This document shows, in pieces, positions 26,857-36,201 of a stretch of 64,000 bases of DNA. The notes beneath the pieces were generated by a model. That model saw only the letters and a list, made by a program, of their open reading frames with translations, was not told the origin of the DNA and made no database searches. The first letter of the stretch is position 1; every line of letters begins with the position of its first letter. Origin of the DNA: an uncultured bacterium (lineage in GTDB: Bacteria > Bacillota > Clostridia > Lachnospirales > Lachnospiraceae); the NCBI GenBank assembly GCA_947574055.1, contig CANPIC010000001.1:62001-126000 (forward strand). Reading direction: 5' to 3'. The position numbers were made by a program, and so were the translations under genes.

Positions 26857-28305
26857 ATGAAAAAAATTGATTATCAATACGGAATAATTGTTATAGGTTA
26901 TAAAAATGTAAAAGGATTGAGAAGGTTATTGAAATGTATTTGTACGGCTGAATATGATGGAAAAGATACAATATTATTAATCATAAGCCTGGATAAATCT
27001 GATAATGAAGATGAAATGCAATTTGTAAATGAATATTTGTGGCCATATGGAGATAAAGTTGTAATAAGGCAAAAAGAAAGGCTGGGATTACGCAAACACA
27101 TTTTAACATGTGGAAATTATCTGAATGAATATGGTTTAGATGCGGTTGCTGTATTTGAAGATGATGTCATACCAGCACGTGACTTTTTTTCATATATGAA
27201 GTCTGCGGTAAAAGCGTATTACAATGACATGAGAATTGCGGGAATTTCACTGTATACTTTTCCTATTGCCTTAAACGTCGGGAAGGAATTTTCACCTATA
27301 TTATCGGAAGGCGATGTTTATTTTTTGCAATATGCCCAGTCGTGGGGACAAGTGTGGATGCGTAATCAGTGGAATAGTTTTAAAGAATGGTATAGAAAAA
27401 ACAGTGATAAAGTAGAAGAAGATTATAGGATTCCCGAAAATGTTTCAAAATGGAACGATAATTCATGGTTAAAATTTCATATTAAATATTGTATAACTGA
27501 GAATAAGTATTTTGTTTATCCTTTTTCATCTCACTCAACATGTTTCAATGAAAAAGGTGAACACACACAAGCAGATAGTGACTTATGCCAGGTTGTAATG
27601 TCAAATTACTGCAAGAATGATTATAACTGTGTCAATTTTGATGGGAAGGCGTTGAAATATGACGCATTTTTTGAAAATATTGATTTGTATCAATATTGTA
27701 ATGTTCCCCAGAAGGAACTGACAGTTGATTTATATGCAGGGCGTTTAGCGGTAAATACAAGGTACCTGTTGACAAGCAGATATTTAAATTACCCAATTGT
27801 AAGGTCCTGGGGGAATCGGTTAAAGCCGCATGATATGAATATAATAAATGATATACCAGGTAATGATATATTTTTATATGATTTAGGTAGTAGAAACAGT
27901 TGGGTTGATCTTCCAGGACAGAATATAAACGGCAATAAATTTAAGCAATATTTTGATATGTTTGATAAGTGGTTTGAACTTATTGAGAATGGAAAAAATA
28001 TTTCTGAATATTTTGAGAAAAATGCTTATAAGACGATGGCAATTTATGGATTTGGTAAGGTTGGAAAACATTTTTTTAATGCTATTTCAAAAACTAAGAT
28101 TAAGATAGAATATGTAATAGACCAATCAACAAAAGAAGTGTCTGAGGATATTATAGTAAAAAAACCAGAAGATATGTATCCTTTAGTAGATGTCATCGTT
28201 GTTACACCTGTTTTTGATTATGAAAAAATTAAATGGGAAATAGGGAAGAAGTATTCTGGTAAAGTTATTTCACTGAAAGAATTAATTGAGGAGATCATAA
28301 TCTAA
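26857..28305 (+). CDS. GT-A glycosyltransferase (GNT-I-like) with C-terminal adaptor module
   Basis: A 482-residue protein. The N-terminal domain starts YGIIVIGYKNVKGLRRLL, and AVAVFEDDVIPARDFF supplies an EDD(V) metal-binding motif as in GNT-I-like and related GT-A enzymes; AQSWGQVWMRNQW follows. Residues about 360-390 are helical (YFDMFDKWFELIENG), like the lead of the stand-alone module at 21808-22200, and residues about 391-482 are the module (TMAIYGFGKVGKHFF, YVIDQS, VDVIVVTPVFDYE). Its stop shares one base with the next gene's ATG region (TAATG overlap), so coupling is tight. Specificity unknown. Confidence 0.78.
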   Translation: MKKIDYQYGIIVIGYKNVKGLRRLLKCICTAEYDGKDTILLIISLDKSDNEDEMQFVNEYLWPYGDKVVIRQKERLGLRKHILTCGNYLNEYGLDAVAVFEDDVIPARDFFSYMKSAVKAYYNDMRIAGISLYTFPIALNVGKEFSPILSEGDVYFLQYAQSWGQVWMRNQWNSFKEWYRKNSDKVEEDYRIPENVSKWNDNSWLKFHIKYCITENKYFVYPFSSHSTCFNEKGEHTQADSDLCQVVMSNYCKNDYNCVNFDGKALKYDAFFENIDLYQYCNVPQKELTVDLYAGRLAVNTRYLLTSRYLNYPIVRSWGNRLKPHDMNIINDIPGNDIFLYDLGSRNSWVDLPGQNINGNKFKQYFDMFDKWFELIENGKNISEYFEKNAYKTMAIYGFGKVGKHFFNAISKTKIKIEYVIDQSTKEVSEDIIVKKPEDMYPLVDVIVVTPVFDYEKIKWEIGKKYSGKVISLKELIEEIII

Positions 28306-29684
28306 TGATTAAAACATCTGTCGTTATTCCTGTATATAATGTGGAACCATATATTGATAAATGTCTTAATAGTGTATTTGGACAAAATCAACAAGAGATA
28401 GAGATAATTATCGTTGATGATGGTTCTACAGATGGAAGTATGGATCTCGTAAGGGAATATATGAAAGAAAAGCACAATATAAAAATTATTCAGCAGGAAA
28501 ATCGCGGATTAGGAGCTGCTCGCAACACAGGACTTAAAAATGCGATTGGAAAATACATTTATTTTTTGGATTCGGACGATCTGATCTCTCCGGACACCTT
28601 AGAGACTTGTTTTCAATGTGCAGAAAAAGATAATCTGCAAGTGGTTTTTTTTGATGCATTTCCATTTCTGGATGGCCAGGACAACGGCGGTGGAATACAG
28701 AAAAACTTATATGATCGAAGGAGAATTATTTTAAATCATAACGAAGTGTATACTGGCTCTTCTTTCTTTCAGCAATATGTTAGTAAAAAGGGATTTTTGG
28801 TGCCGGTATGGTTACAATATGTTAACCGAGATTTTCTCATAAAAAATAATATAGTTTTTCAGGAAGGAATACTGCATGAGGATATAGCTTATACTTTTAA
28901 ATTGATTTTATTAGCAGAGCGTATAAAATATCTTCCCAGGTTATTTTATCAAAGACGTATTAGAGCGGGCTCAATTACCCAGGGTGGAGTAATTGAGAAA
29001 AGAATAGAAGGCCATTTTTCTGCAATCAATAAGATGATCGACGATTTGCGTGAGTTGGGTACTGGCGGGGAAATTACGAAGGAATTATATTATATGGCAC
29101 GTCTGTTTCAATATTCACTGGCTCTTGGGGAAAAAAGGCAATTAGCAGAAAAGTTAAAAGAGATGGCTTTACAGTGTATTGTTAAGTTACAAACAGTTTT
29201 AAGGGATCAGGGTACGACAGGTGCTTATTTTGGATGTATGATTTACAAGGCATATATCAAGCAGTTTCATGAAGAAAATCCCGATATAATACAACGCTTT
29301 CTCCAATATGACGAAATAGTGGATAAAATGAGAATTGATATTTTGCAACAGATACCGCTTGGAGATATTAGAAAAAACGTAGCGATATATGGAACAGGCG
29401 TGCATACGGATATATTGTTGAAAGCATATAAGCGATTGATAGGTGATATTAAAGCGCATATATATTATATTAATACTGATGTTTCAGACCAAAAGATGTA
29501 TTACAGAGGTCAAAAGGTATATAATGTTTACCAACTGGGGGATTTTCCAGTTGATGTGATTCTTATATCATCTGTAAAATATGAAGATTACATTTATAAA
29601 ACATTAAGAAAAATATATGGAAACCAGTATAAGATAATCAGGCTATATGATAAAGATCAATATTGCCTGTTTTATGAAATTTAA
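28305..29684 (+). CDS. GT2 glycosyltransferase with C-terminal adaptor module
   Basis: A 459-residue protein. Residues 1-220 are a standard GT2 domain: SVVIPVYNVEPYIDKC, IIVDDGSTDGS, NRGLGAARNTG and YFLDSDDLI. HEDIAYTF is the acceptor-side ED motif. Residues about 356-450 carry the module (NVAIYGTGVHTDILLKAY, VDVILISSVKYED), with Asn-Thr-Asp in the usual Asp position. It is a paralogue of the GT2 at 31009-32382, which has the same length, the same GT2 subgroup and the same module variant. Tandem duplication followed by divergence is likely. Confidence 0.88.
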   Translation: MIKTSVVIPVYNVEPYIDKCLNSVFGQNQQEIEIIIVDDGSTDGSMDLVREYMKEKHNIKIIQQENRGLGAARNTGLKNAIGKYIYFLDSDDLISPDTLETCFQCAEKDNLQVVFFDAFPFLDGQDNGGGIQKNLYDRRRIILNHNEVYTGSSFFQQYVSKKGFLVPVWLQYVNRDFLIKNNIVFQEGILHEDIAYTFKLILLAERIKYLPRLFYQRRIRAGSITQGGVIEKRIEGHFSAINKMIDDLRELGTGGEITKELYYMARLFQYSLALGEKRQLAEKLKEMALQCIVKLQTVLRDQGTTGAYFGCMIYKAYIKQFHEENPDIIQRFLQYDEIVDKMRIDILQQIPLGDIRKNVAIYGTGVHTDILLKAYKRLIGDIKAHIYYINTDVSDQKMYYRGQKVYNVYQLGDFPVDVILISSVKYEDYIYKTLRKIYGNQYKIIRLYDKDQYCLFYEI

Positions 29685-29713
29685 ATTTCATTAAAGTAAG
29701 ATAAGAGGATGAA

Positions 29714-30979
29714 ATGATAAGTATATCTATAATAATACCAGTTTATAATCAGAAAAATTATATAAGACAGTGTTTGGATAGTGTTCTTTCTCAAACAATA
29801 GTAGATAAAGAGGTTATTTGTGTAGATGATGGATCAACCGATGGGACAGACATTATTTTGGAGCAATATAAGAAAACAAATGAAAATCTTATTATTGTAA
29901 AACAAGAAAATAAAGGGCCTGCTGCTGCGAGAAATTTGGGAATTGCAATGGCGCGGGGTGAGTTTGTACATTTTATGGATTCTGACGATTACTATGCAGA
30001 TATAAGTGTACTGGAGCATATGTATAACGCTGCAATACAAAATAATGTGGACATTTGTGGAGGTACTATTGAACTTTTGTGGGATGGGGTTAGACAGCCG
30101 TTAAAACATAACTATGCAAATACTGCATTTGAGAATAATGGTATTATAGAATATAGAGATTTTCAAGAGAGTTATTATCATCCAAGGTATATATTTCGCA
30201 AAGACTTATTAGAGAGAAATAATATTAGATATCCCGATTATAAAGTATATGAGGACCCTCCATTTTTAGTGCATGCAATGTTGGCAGCGGGATCATTTTA
30301 TGCGTTGAAAGAATCGGTGTATGTATACAGATGTGGTCATAAAATCAGAAAATATACACTAAGGAATACTATTGACAGACTCAAAGGGATTAAAGAAGTT
30401 CTTATGGTGGCGAAGGAGCATAATCTGACCAGATTAATGTATTTTTGCATGTGTGAGATTTCTGCAATAGCTGATTCAATTTTAAGTTGGGCAATTTGTA
30501 AACAAAATGCAGAGATTAACGTGCTTGTAGATGAGATTAATAATTTGGCCGGGGGGATGGCAGTTGATGTGCAGACGGCAGTTACTGAGTACAGAAATGC
30601 AATAAAGATGAAAAGGAGTTTTATTGAGGAATGTAAAAGATCCCCGCAGATCATTATATTCGGAGCCGGAAAAATGGGAAGAAAGATCAAGAATCTGTTA
30701 GAAGCGGAAGGGATTTACAATATATTGGGTTTTGCTGTATCGAATGATGCAGAGGATTACAAAATTGGAAATTATAATGTCTGGCACATTAATAAATATA
30801 AAGAATATAGGGAGTCGGCATTAATCATTATGGCGACAGTGAAAGAACATTATAAAACAGAAATGAAAAGTATCTTGAGAGAGGCAGACTTTTTGAATAT
30901 TTGTCAAACAGATTTAAAACGATGGTGCAAATTGGTAGACTTTATGTCAGATGAAAATTACTGTTATTATTTTAGATAA
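29714..30979 (+). CDS. GT2 glycosyltransferase with C-terminal adaptor module
   Basis: A 421-residue protein. GT2 motifs are SIIIPVYNQKNYIRQC, VICVDDGSTDGTD, NKGPAAARNLG and HFMDSDDYYA, followed by VYEDPPF on the acceptor side. The module occupies about residues 310-400: QIIIFGAGKMGRKIKNLL, GFAVSND, ALIIMATVKEHYK. A G6 run (30551-30556) is present but is too short to be counted with the contingency tracts. Ribosome site GAGG at 29706-29709. One of at least seven GT2 domains in the core. Confidence 0.88.
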   Translation: MISISIIIPVYNQKNYIRQCLDSVLSQTIVDKEVICVDDGSTDGTDIILEQYKKTNENLIIVKQENKGPAAARNLGIAMARGEFVHFMDSDDYYADISVLEHMYNAAIQNNVDICGGTIELLWDGVRQPLKHNYANTAFENNGIIEYRDFQESYYHPRYIFRKDLLERNNIRYPDYKVYEDPPFLVHAMLAAGSFYALKESVYVYRCGHKIRKYTLRNTIDRLKGIKEVLMVAKEHNLTRLMYFCMCEISAIADSILSWAICKQNAEINVLVDEINNLAGGMAVDVQTAVTEYRNAIKMKRSFIEECKRSPQIIIFGAGKMGRKIKNLLEAEGIYNILGFAVSNDAEDYKIGNYNVWHINKYKEYRESALIIMATVKEHYKTEMKSILREADFLNICQTDLKRWCKLVDFMSDENYCYYFR

Positions 30980-31008
30980 GTAACAGTAAAGAAGGAGAAG
31001 CTGTAGTT

Positions 31009-32382
31009 ATGTTAAAAACATCTGTGATTATACCAGTTTACAATGTAGAAAAATATTTGAACAAATGTATAGAGAGCGTTCTCAGGCAAACGAATGAAGA
31101 AATAGAAATTATTTTGATTGATGATGGTTCTACTGATGGAAGTAAAAAGATAGTAGAATTTTATGAAGAGAATTATTCTTGTGTTAATGCGATATATCAG
31201 GAAAATCATAAATTAGGGGCAGCAAGAAATGCAGGTGTCTTAAAAGCGAGAGGCGAGTATATTTATTTTCTGGATTCTGATGATTATATTAAGCCCAATT
31301 TGTTGCAAAAGTGTTATTTGATAACGGAACAGAATCGTTTGGATTTTATTATGTTTGATTCAGAAGTTATTGTGGAAGAGCAGAATAACTTTAATCAGTC
31401 GATATTAGAAAACGGGTATGATAGAAAAAGCCTTGTACCGGATAATAGAATATTCACAGGAAAAGAGTTCTGGGAAAAATATTATTCGGGAGGAGGGGTA
31501 TATACAAATGCTTACTTGTTTTATATTAACAGACAGTTTTTTTTAGAAAATGATTTGTTTTTTGTACCTGAAATATTTTATGAAGATAACGACTGGGTTA
31601 TTAGGTTGTATCAAGCAGCACAAAAAATTATGTATTTACCTGACAAGCTGTATTACAGAAGAATACGTGGCGGCTCAATTATGACAGAAAAGTATACAGA
31701 TGTTCATATGAGGAGCATAGCCATTGTATGTGGATTACATACAGATATGCTTTTTAGAGCATCAGATAAAGAAGAAATTCAGATGATAATTCCAAGATAT
31801 ATTAGTGTGATGGGGCGTTTAAGGAGTATTTTTCAACAGTTCACACAAGAGAGAGAAGTGGCTATCGCAAAAAGAGAGATTGTAGAATTGTATTATAAAA
31901 TTGTTAATGATTTTCAAAAAATATGGGAATATGATTTGAACGCGGGAGATGTAACATTAGCGGTAATCAACATGTTCCAGAGAGTACTGCCAGAACTAAA
32001 GGTGAGAAAAGATATTTCTATAAATATGAAAAAGGTATTGGAAAAACTCACAGGGGGAATTCCTTTAGATAAAAATATTAATATGGGAATTTATGGTACA
32101 GGCAAAGGCTGTGTAGAATTTTTGCATATCTATGAAAAAGTATATGGAAAAATCCCTGCAAACTTATTTTTCCTTGATTCTCAAAAGGATAGCGGCTTTC
32201 AATTTTGGGGATTTAATGGTTACAATATTAAAGATATTAATAATCTCCGTTTAGATGGGGTGATTGTGACGAGTTATTTATATGGGGAGGAGATGGAACA
32301 GAATGTTCGTGAAATTTTAACGCGAGACATTCCGATTGTAAGTCTGCCAAAGTTGCCGCGTAGTTTGAAAGAAAGGATATAA
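31009..32382 (+). CDS. GT2 glycosyltransferase with C-terminal adaptor module
   Basis: A 457-residue protein. GT2 motifs: SVIIPVYNVEKYLNKC, ILIDDGSTDGSK, HKLGAARNAG, YFLDSDDYI and FYEDNDWV. The module lies at about residues 355-450 (NMGIYGTGKGCVEFLHIY, FFLDSQ, DGVIVTSYLYGEE). It is closely parallel to the 28305-29684 protein over its whole length, including the module with its GTG loop and longer first helix. AAGGAGAAG provides the ribosome site. Substrate unknown. Confidence 0.88.
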   Translation: MLKTSVIIPVYNVEKYLNKCIESVLRQTNEEIEIILIDDGSTDGSKKIVEFYEENYSCVNAIYQENHKLGAARNAGVLKARGEYIYFLDSDDYIKPNLLQKCYLITEQNRLDFIMFDSEVIVEEQNNFNQSILENGYDRKSLVPDNRIFTGKEFWEKYYSGGGVYTNAYLFYINRQFFLENDLFFVPEIFYEDNDWVIRLYQAAQKIMYLPDKLYYRRIRGGSIMTEKYTDVHMRSIAIVCGLHTDMLFRASDKEEIQMIIPRYISVMGRLRSIFQQFTQEREVAIAKREIVELYYKIVNDFQKIWEYDLNAGDVTLAVINMFQRVLPELKVRKDISINMKKVLEKLTGGIPLDKNINMGIYGTGKGCVEFLHIYEKVYGKIPANLFFLDSQKDSGFQFWGFNGYNIKDINNLRLDGVIVTSYLYGEEMEQNVREILTRDIPIVSLPKLPRSLKERI

Positions 32383-32389
32383 TAAAACA

Positions 32390-34633
32390 ATGGTATATTC
32401 ATTTGATGTATTTGACACATTAATAACAAGAACAACAGCGACACCGACAGGGATTTTTGCTATTATGCAAAAGGTAATTAAAAGAAATGAGATATATGAG
32501 GATTTACCGCCGCTTGTTCGTGAAAAGTTTTATCAAGTTAGAGTGGATTCAGAACGGGAAGCTAGAGCGACAAATCAGATAAAAGGAAAAACTGCAGAAG
32601 TAACTTTAGCTCAAATATACAAGATTATGCGTTTGATGCATGGATTGACTGATAAACAGGAGGATTTATTAAAGCAGCTTGAATTGGAGACAGAATATGA
32701 AAATATTGTTCCAATTCAACATAATATAGAAAAATTAAAAGAATATAAGAAAAGATATTTGGTATTTTTGATTTCAGATATGTATCTTTCAGAAAGCATA
32801 ATTCGAAAGATGTTGCTTAAGATTGATAAGATATTCGAGGATATTCCCATTATGGTTTCCTGTGATTATGAGAAAACGAAGGCCAGTGGACAATTATATG
32901 ATGTTTTTTTGGCGCAAAATGGGATTAAGCCTGAGGAGTGGATACATGTTGGTGATAATAAAATTTCTGATGGCATCCAAGTAGAAATAAAAGGTGGAAA
33001 AGCACAGCTAGTTGATTTATATCCATATACAGACTTTGAAACGGTTACAATATCGAACAATATTGATAATGCTGATTTTCAGCTGGCATTAGGGGCAGTA
33101 AAGAATTCAAACCCGAAAGAAAGTGAATTTTATGAGATCGGAAGACGCTTCGGTGGGGTGATTTTATATAGCTATATATTATGGGTATTGGAAACTGCAA
33201 AAAAGTTAGATATTGGTGACCTGTATTTCATAGCAAGAGATGGTTATGTACTAAAAGCAATTGCTGATGTTATAGTGCAAGAAAAAGGGTGGGGGATAAG
33301 GACACATTATTTATATGGATCAAGAAAAGCATGGCAGCTTCCCAGTCTGGGAGATAGTAAGGATGATTTGAGAAATTGGTTTGCGGCTAAGTGCAATCCT
33401 TATTCCATAGAAGAATTGTGTCAAATGTTATTTATAGATAAGAAGACATTAATTGAGTTCTTGCCAGATATTGTTACTCTTGATTTCGAGGTTAATATTT
33501 TAACATATGAAGAAGTGGCATTTATTCGACAGCTTCTACTAGCAAATGACGACTTTTTTGATTTATTACAGACGATTATCTCTGGGAAAAAGCGGGAGGC
33601 AGAAGCCTATCTGCAACAGGAGATTAATCGTAAAGAAAGATATGCATTTGTAGAAGTGAATGGAAGCGGTTATACGCAACAGTGTTTATACCATTTAATT
33701 AATAATCCAGAACAAAAAATCGTTTCATTTTTTTATACATTAGCTGGTATGAATGATTTTTATAAAGAACACAATGTGTATTATAAATATACGTTTGAGA
33801 GATTTGAGATAGCTGAGGTAATTGAGTTGTTTTGCAGATCTTTTCATGGGCAGACAGCAGGATATACTTGTATTGATAATGTCTGGAAGCCTGTATTGGA
33901 AGAAGAGATTAAAGACTATGTTAGCGAAAAGGAATGTCAGATTTATGTAGATGGTCTGTTGGATTTTGTTAAAAACCTATGTGTAAATAACGTAGCGGAT
34001 GGCATTGGTTTGAATTCGGTTGCAAACGCATATATACGTCATATCTGTAATGAGCCAGAAGAGGAGGTATTAAGGTTTATTGGTGATATGCCATTTATAG
34101 CAAGAAGTGTTCAGGATGATTCAAAAAATGATTCTTCCGATAGTTGTCAAAGTTTTGCTCCACATTTATCTGAAGAAGAGATTAAACGTATATATCTGTA
34201 TGGTGATATAGTTTGGTATGAAAGAAAATATTCTCCAACCGGTAGAAAATGCATACAGTATAGATTGACTGAGCGTGACAGAGAACTAATTGAGTTTTAT
34301 TCTAATATTCGTAAACAGTTGCGTGTGCCGGCGTTTAAGAAAACAGAGAAAACAGCGGTTAAGATGCAGGGGCGTGTGGCTTTATATGGAGCAGGAATAA
34401 GGGGAAAACGTATTTATAACACACTCATTGGTGCGGGTGAGGTTGAAGTAGTCGCATGGGTAGATAGAAATTATGAAAAATGTAAAGCAGCAGGAATGTC
34501 CATAAGCAGTCCAGAGAATTTAAGGGATTTGGAGTTTGATTTGCTTATTATTGCAGTGGCAAACAAAGATACTGTTAATGAAATTAAGCAATACTTGAAA
34601 AGTATGGGGATTTCTGAAGATAAAATTTATTGA
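32390..34633 (+). CDS. HAD-superfamily protein (COG5610-like) with C-terminal adaptor module
   Basis: A 747-residue protein. Residues 1-205 are a HAD domain: YSFDVFDTLITRT holds the nucleophile Asp, FLISDMYLS the motif II Ser/Thr region, and WIHVGDNKISDGIQ motif IV; a Lys before it (EKTKASG) fits motif III. FDVFDTLITR followed by a long C-terminal extension is typical of COG5610 proteins in glycan clusters. Residues about 206-640 are unrecognised and mixed helical, with a second recurring pattern (DLYFIARDGYVLK). Residues about 658-747 are the module (RVALYGAGIRGKRIYNTL, AWVDRN, DLLIIAVANKDTV), one of the best-kept copies. It may dephosphorylate a sugar or polyol phosphate, or transfer it; unproven. 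Confidence 0.8.
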   Translation: MVYSFDVFDTLITRTTATPTGIFAIMQKVIKRNEIYEDLPPLVREKFYQVRVDSEREARATNQIKGKTAEVTLAQIYKIMRLMHGLTDKQEDLLKQLELETEYENIVPIQHNIEKLKEYKKRYLVFLISDMYLSESIIRKMLLKIDKIFEDIPIMVSCDYEKTKASGQLYDVFLAQNGIKPEEWIHVGDNKISDGIQVEIKGGKAQLVDLYPYTDFETVTISNNIDNADFQLALGAVKNSNPKESEFYEIGRRFGGVILYSYILWVLETAKKLDIGDLYFIARDGYVLKAIADVIVQEKGWGIRTHYLYGSRKAWQLPSLGDSKDDLRNWFAAKCNPYSIEELCQMLFIDKKTLIEFLPDIVTLDFEVNILTYEEVAFIRQLLLANDDFFDLLQTIISGKKREAEAYLQQEINRKERYAFVEVNGSGYTQQCLYHLINNPEQKIVSFFYTLAGMNDFYKEHNVYYKYTFERFEIAEVIELFCRSFHGQTAGYTCIDNVWKPVLEEEIKDYVSEKECQIYVDGLLDFVKNLCVNNVADGIGLNSVANAYIRHICNEPEEEVLRFIGDMPFIARSVQDDSKNDSSDSCQSFAPHLSEEEIKRIYLYGDIVWYERKYSPTGRKCIQYRLTERDRELIEFYSNIRKQLRVPAFKKTEKTAVKMQGRVALYGAGIRGKRIYNTLIGAGEVEVVAWVDRNYEKCKAAGMSISSPENLRDLEFDLLIIAVANKDTVNEIKQYLKSMGISEDKIY

Positions 34634-34671
34634 AGTGGGTATTAGAAGATAGTATTGAGTGAGGAGATAGG

Positions 34672-35886
34672 ATGATGACAGAATTATTGAGTGTAATTGT
34701 GCCGATCTACAGGGTTGAAAAGTATTTAGATAGATGCTTAAGAAGTATTGTGAATCAGACATATAAAAACTTGGAGATTATATTGATAGATGATGGCTCA
34801 GATGATAGTTGTCCTGAGATCTGTGATGAGTGGGGGCGCATGGATAGTCGAATCACTGTGATTCACAAACAGAATGAAGGTCTAGTTGCAGCCAGAAAAA
34901 CAGGCTTAAAAAATGCACATGCTGATTATATCGGGTATGTAGATTCAGATGATTGGTTGGAACCTGATTTTTATGAAATGTTAATGGATAAAATGAATTT
35001 ATATGATTGTGATATGGTATGTTCGGGTAGAATAGAAGAGTATGAATCTGAAAGCCGTGTTTGTAAAAATAGAATAGAAGAGGGCCTGTATACTGGCAAG
35101 AGTTTGAGAGAAAAACTTATATCTAACATGTTATGTAATGATCAGGGAATGCTCTTTAATCTTTGGCCAACTGTATGGGATAAAGTTTTTAAGAAAAACC
35201 TACTTTATGATGCCCAGATGAACGTTCCTGAATTAATTACAACGGGTGAAGATCTTGCATGTACCTATCCGGCGGTTTTAAGGGCAAAATCTGTATATGT
35301 ATCGAATGAATGTAAATACCATTATAACAAGATTCGAAATGATTCTATGTTGAGAAAAAGGGACAACCAGTATTTTATGAGACTGCATATTCTTCAAAAA
35401 TATTTATCAGAGATTTTTGAAACGAGCATATACGCAGACGAACTGAGAGTACCTTTGAATGAATACGTGTATTCTCAGGCATCATATGGGATTTGGCATG
35501 AATATGGTGTGACAAAGCATGTGTTTAAGGTCAAGAATAACGTAAATAAAAATGTGAGGCCTGCAAAAACATATTTTTTCCCATATGAAATGGTTCCATC
35601 TAAATCTAATGTTGTAATATACGGAGCTGGAAAAATTGGCAAACAGTTTATGCAACAGATTGATAATAACAAATACTGTAATGTGGTTAAATGGATTGAT
35701 AAGATAAACGATAATGTGACAGTATTCAGTGTGGAATCATTAACAAATCTTGATTTTGATTTTTTGATTATTGCCGTAGCCAAAAAAGATTATGTGAAAG
35801 AGATTGTAGAGACATTGGAGAATTTCCAAATTGATAAATCAAAAATTATATGGAAAGCAGACTATGGTATAATAATGAACGGATAA
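34672..35886 (+). CDS. GT2 glycosyltransferase with C-terminal adaptor module
   Basis: A 404-residue protein. GT2 motifs: SVIVPIYRVEKYLDRC, ILIDDGSDDSCPEIC, NEGLVAARKTG and GYVDSDDWLEPDF. The module spans about residues 310-400: NVVIYGAGKIGKQFMQQI, KWIDKI, DFLIIAVAKKDYV. Its wording is nearly the same as in the HAD protein just upstream (LLIIAVANKDTV), which suggests recent copying of the module between neighbours. GAGGAGATAGG before ATG 34672 gives a strong ribosome site. Confidence 0.88.
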   Translation: MMTELLSVIVPIYRVEKYLDRCLRSIVNQTYKNLEIILIDDGSDDSCPEICDEWGRMDSRITVIHKQNEGLVAARKTGLKNAHADYIGYVDSDDWLEPDFYEMLMDKMNLYDCDMVCSGRIEEYESESRVCKNRIEEGLYTGKSLREKLISNMLCNDQGMLFNLWPTVWDKVFKKNLLYDAQMNVPELITTGEDLACTYPAVLRAKSVYVSNECKYHYNKIRNDSMLRKRDNQYFMRLHILQKYLSEIFETSIYADELRVPLNEYVYSQASYGIWHEYGVTKHVFKVKNNVNKNVRPAKTYFFPYEMVPSKSNVVIYGAGKIGKQFMQQIDNNKYCNVVKWIDKINDNVTVFSVESLTNLDFDFLIIAVAKKDYVKEIVETLENFQIDKSKIIWKADYGIIMNG

Positions 35887-36201
35887 TGTAAGAGTAAAAT
35901 ATCTGTTGGGGAAGGAAGACAAAATTTGGAGAAACATCGCAGGCTGGGTTTATCTGTTATCCAGCTGGTTGATATATAAAGGGGGATAACTGATAATTAA
36001 CCTGCGATTGATCGTCAAGTGTGGTGGGAGAAGGGGTAATTGAAAGTTAAGTAATACATAGAAGACATAAAGCGGAGAACTGGAAGAATTTGTACGTATT
36101 TAGGTGAGTCTATTGCTGAAAATGGAGACTGAATATTGGTGTTATTTTTGTATTTTAAATTATTAGAAAGTGGATTATGATATGCTAATGGATGGTGAGA
36201 G
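35887..36201 (+). other. 315-base gap with a coding remnant
   Basis: Directly after the GT2 stop, a 35-codon frame open from about 35879 to 35988 reads like the end of another glycan-cluster protein but lacks a start and known motifs. The rest shows stops in all frames. No terminator was recognised, so transcription may continue into the next gene. Confidence 0.35.

Noticed and set aside
30551-30556. G6 runs (also at 1331, 49816, 53358 and 56823) as further contingency tracts
   Set aside because: Six G is within chance, especially in the GC-richer genes, and slippage rates at this length are usually low.
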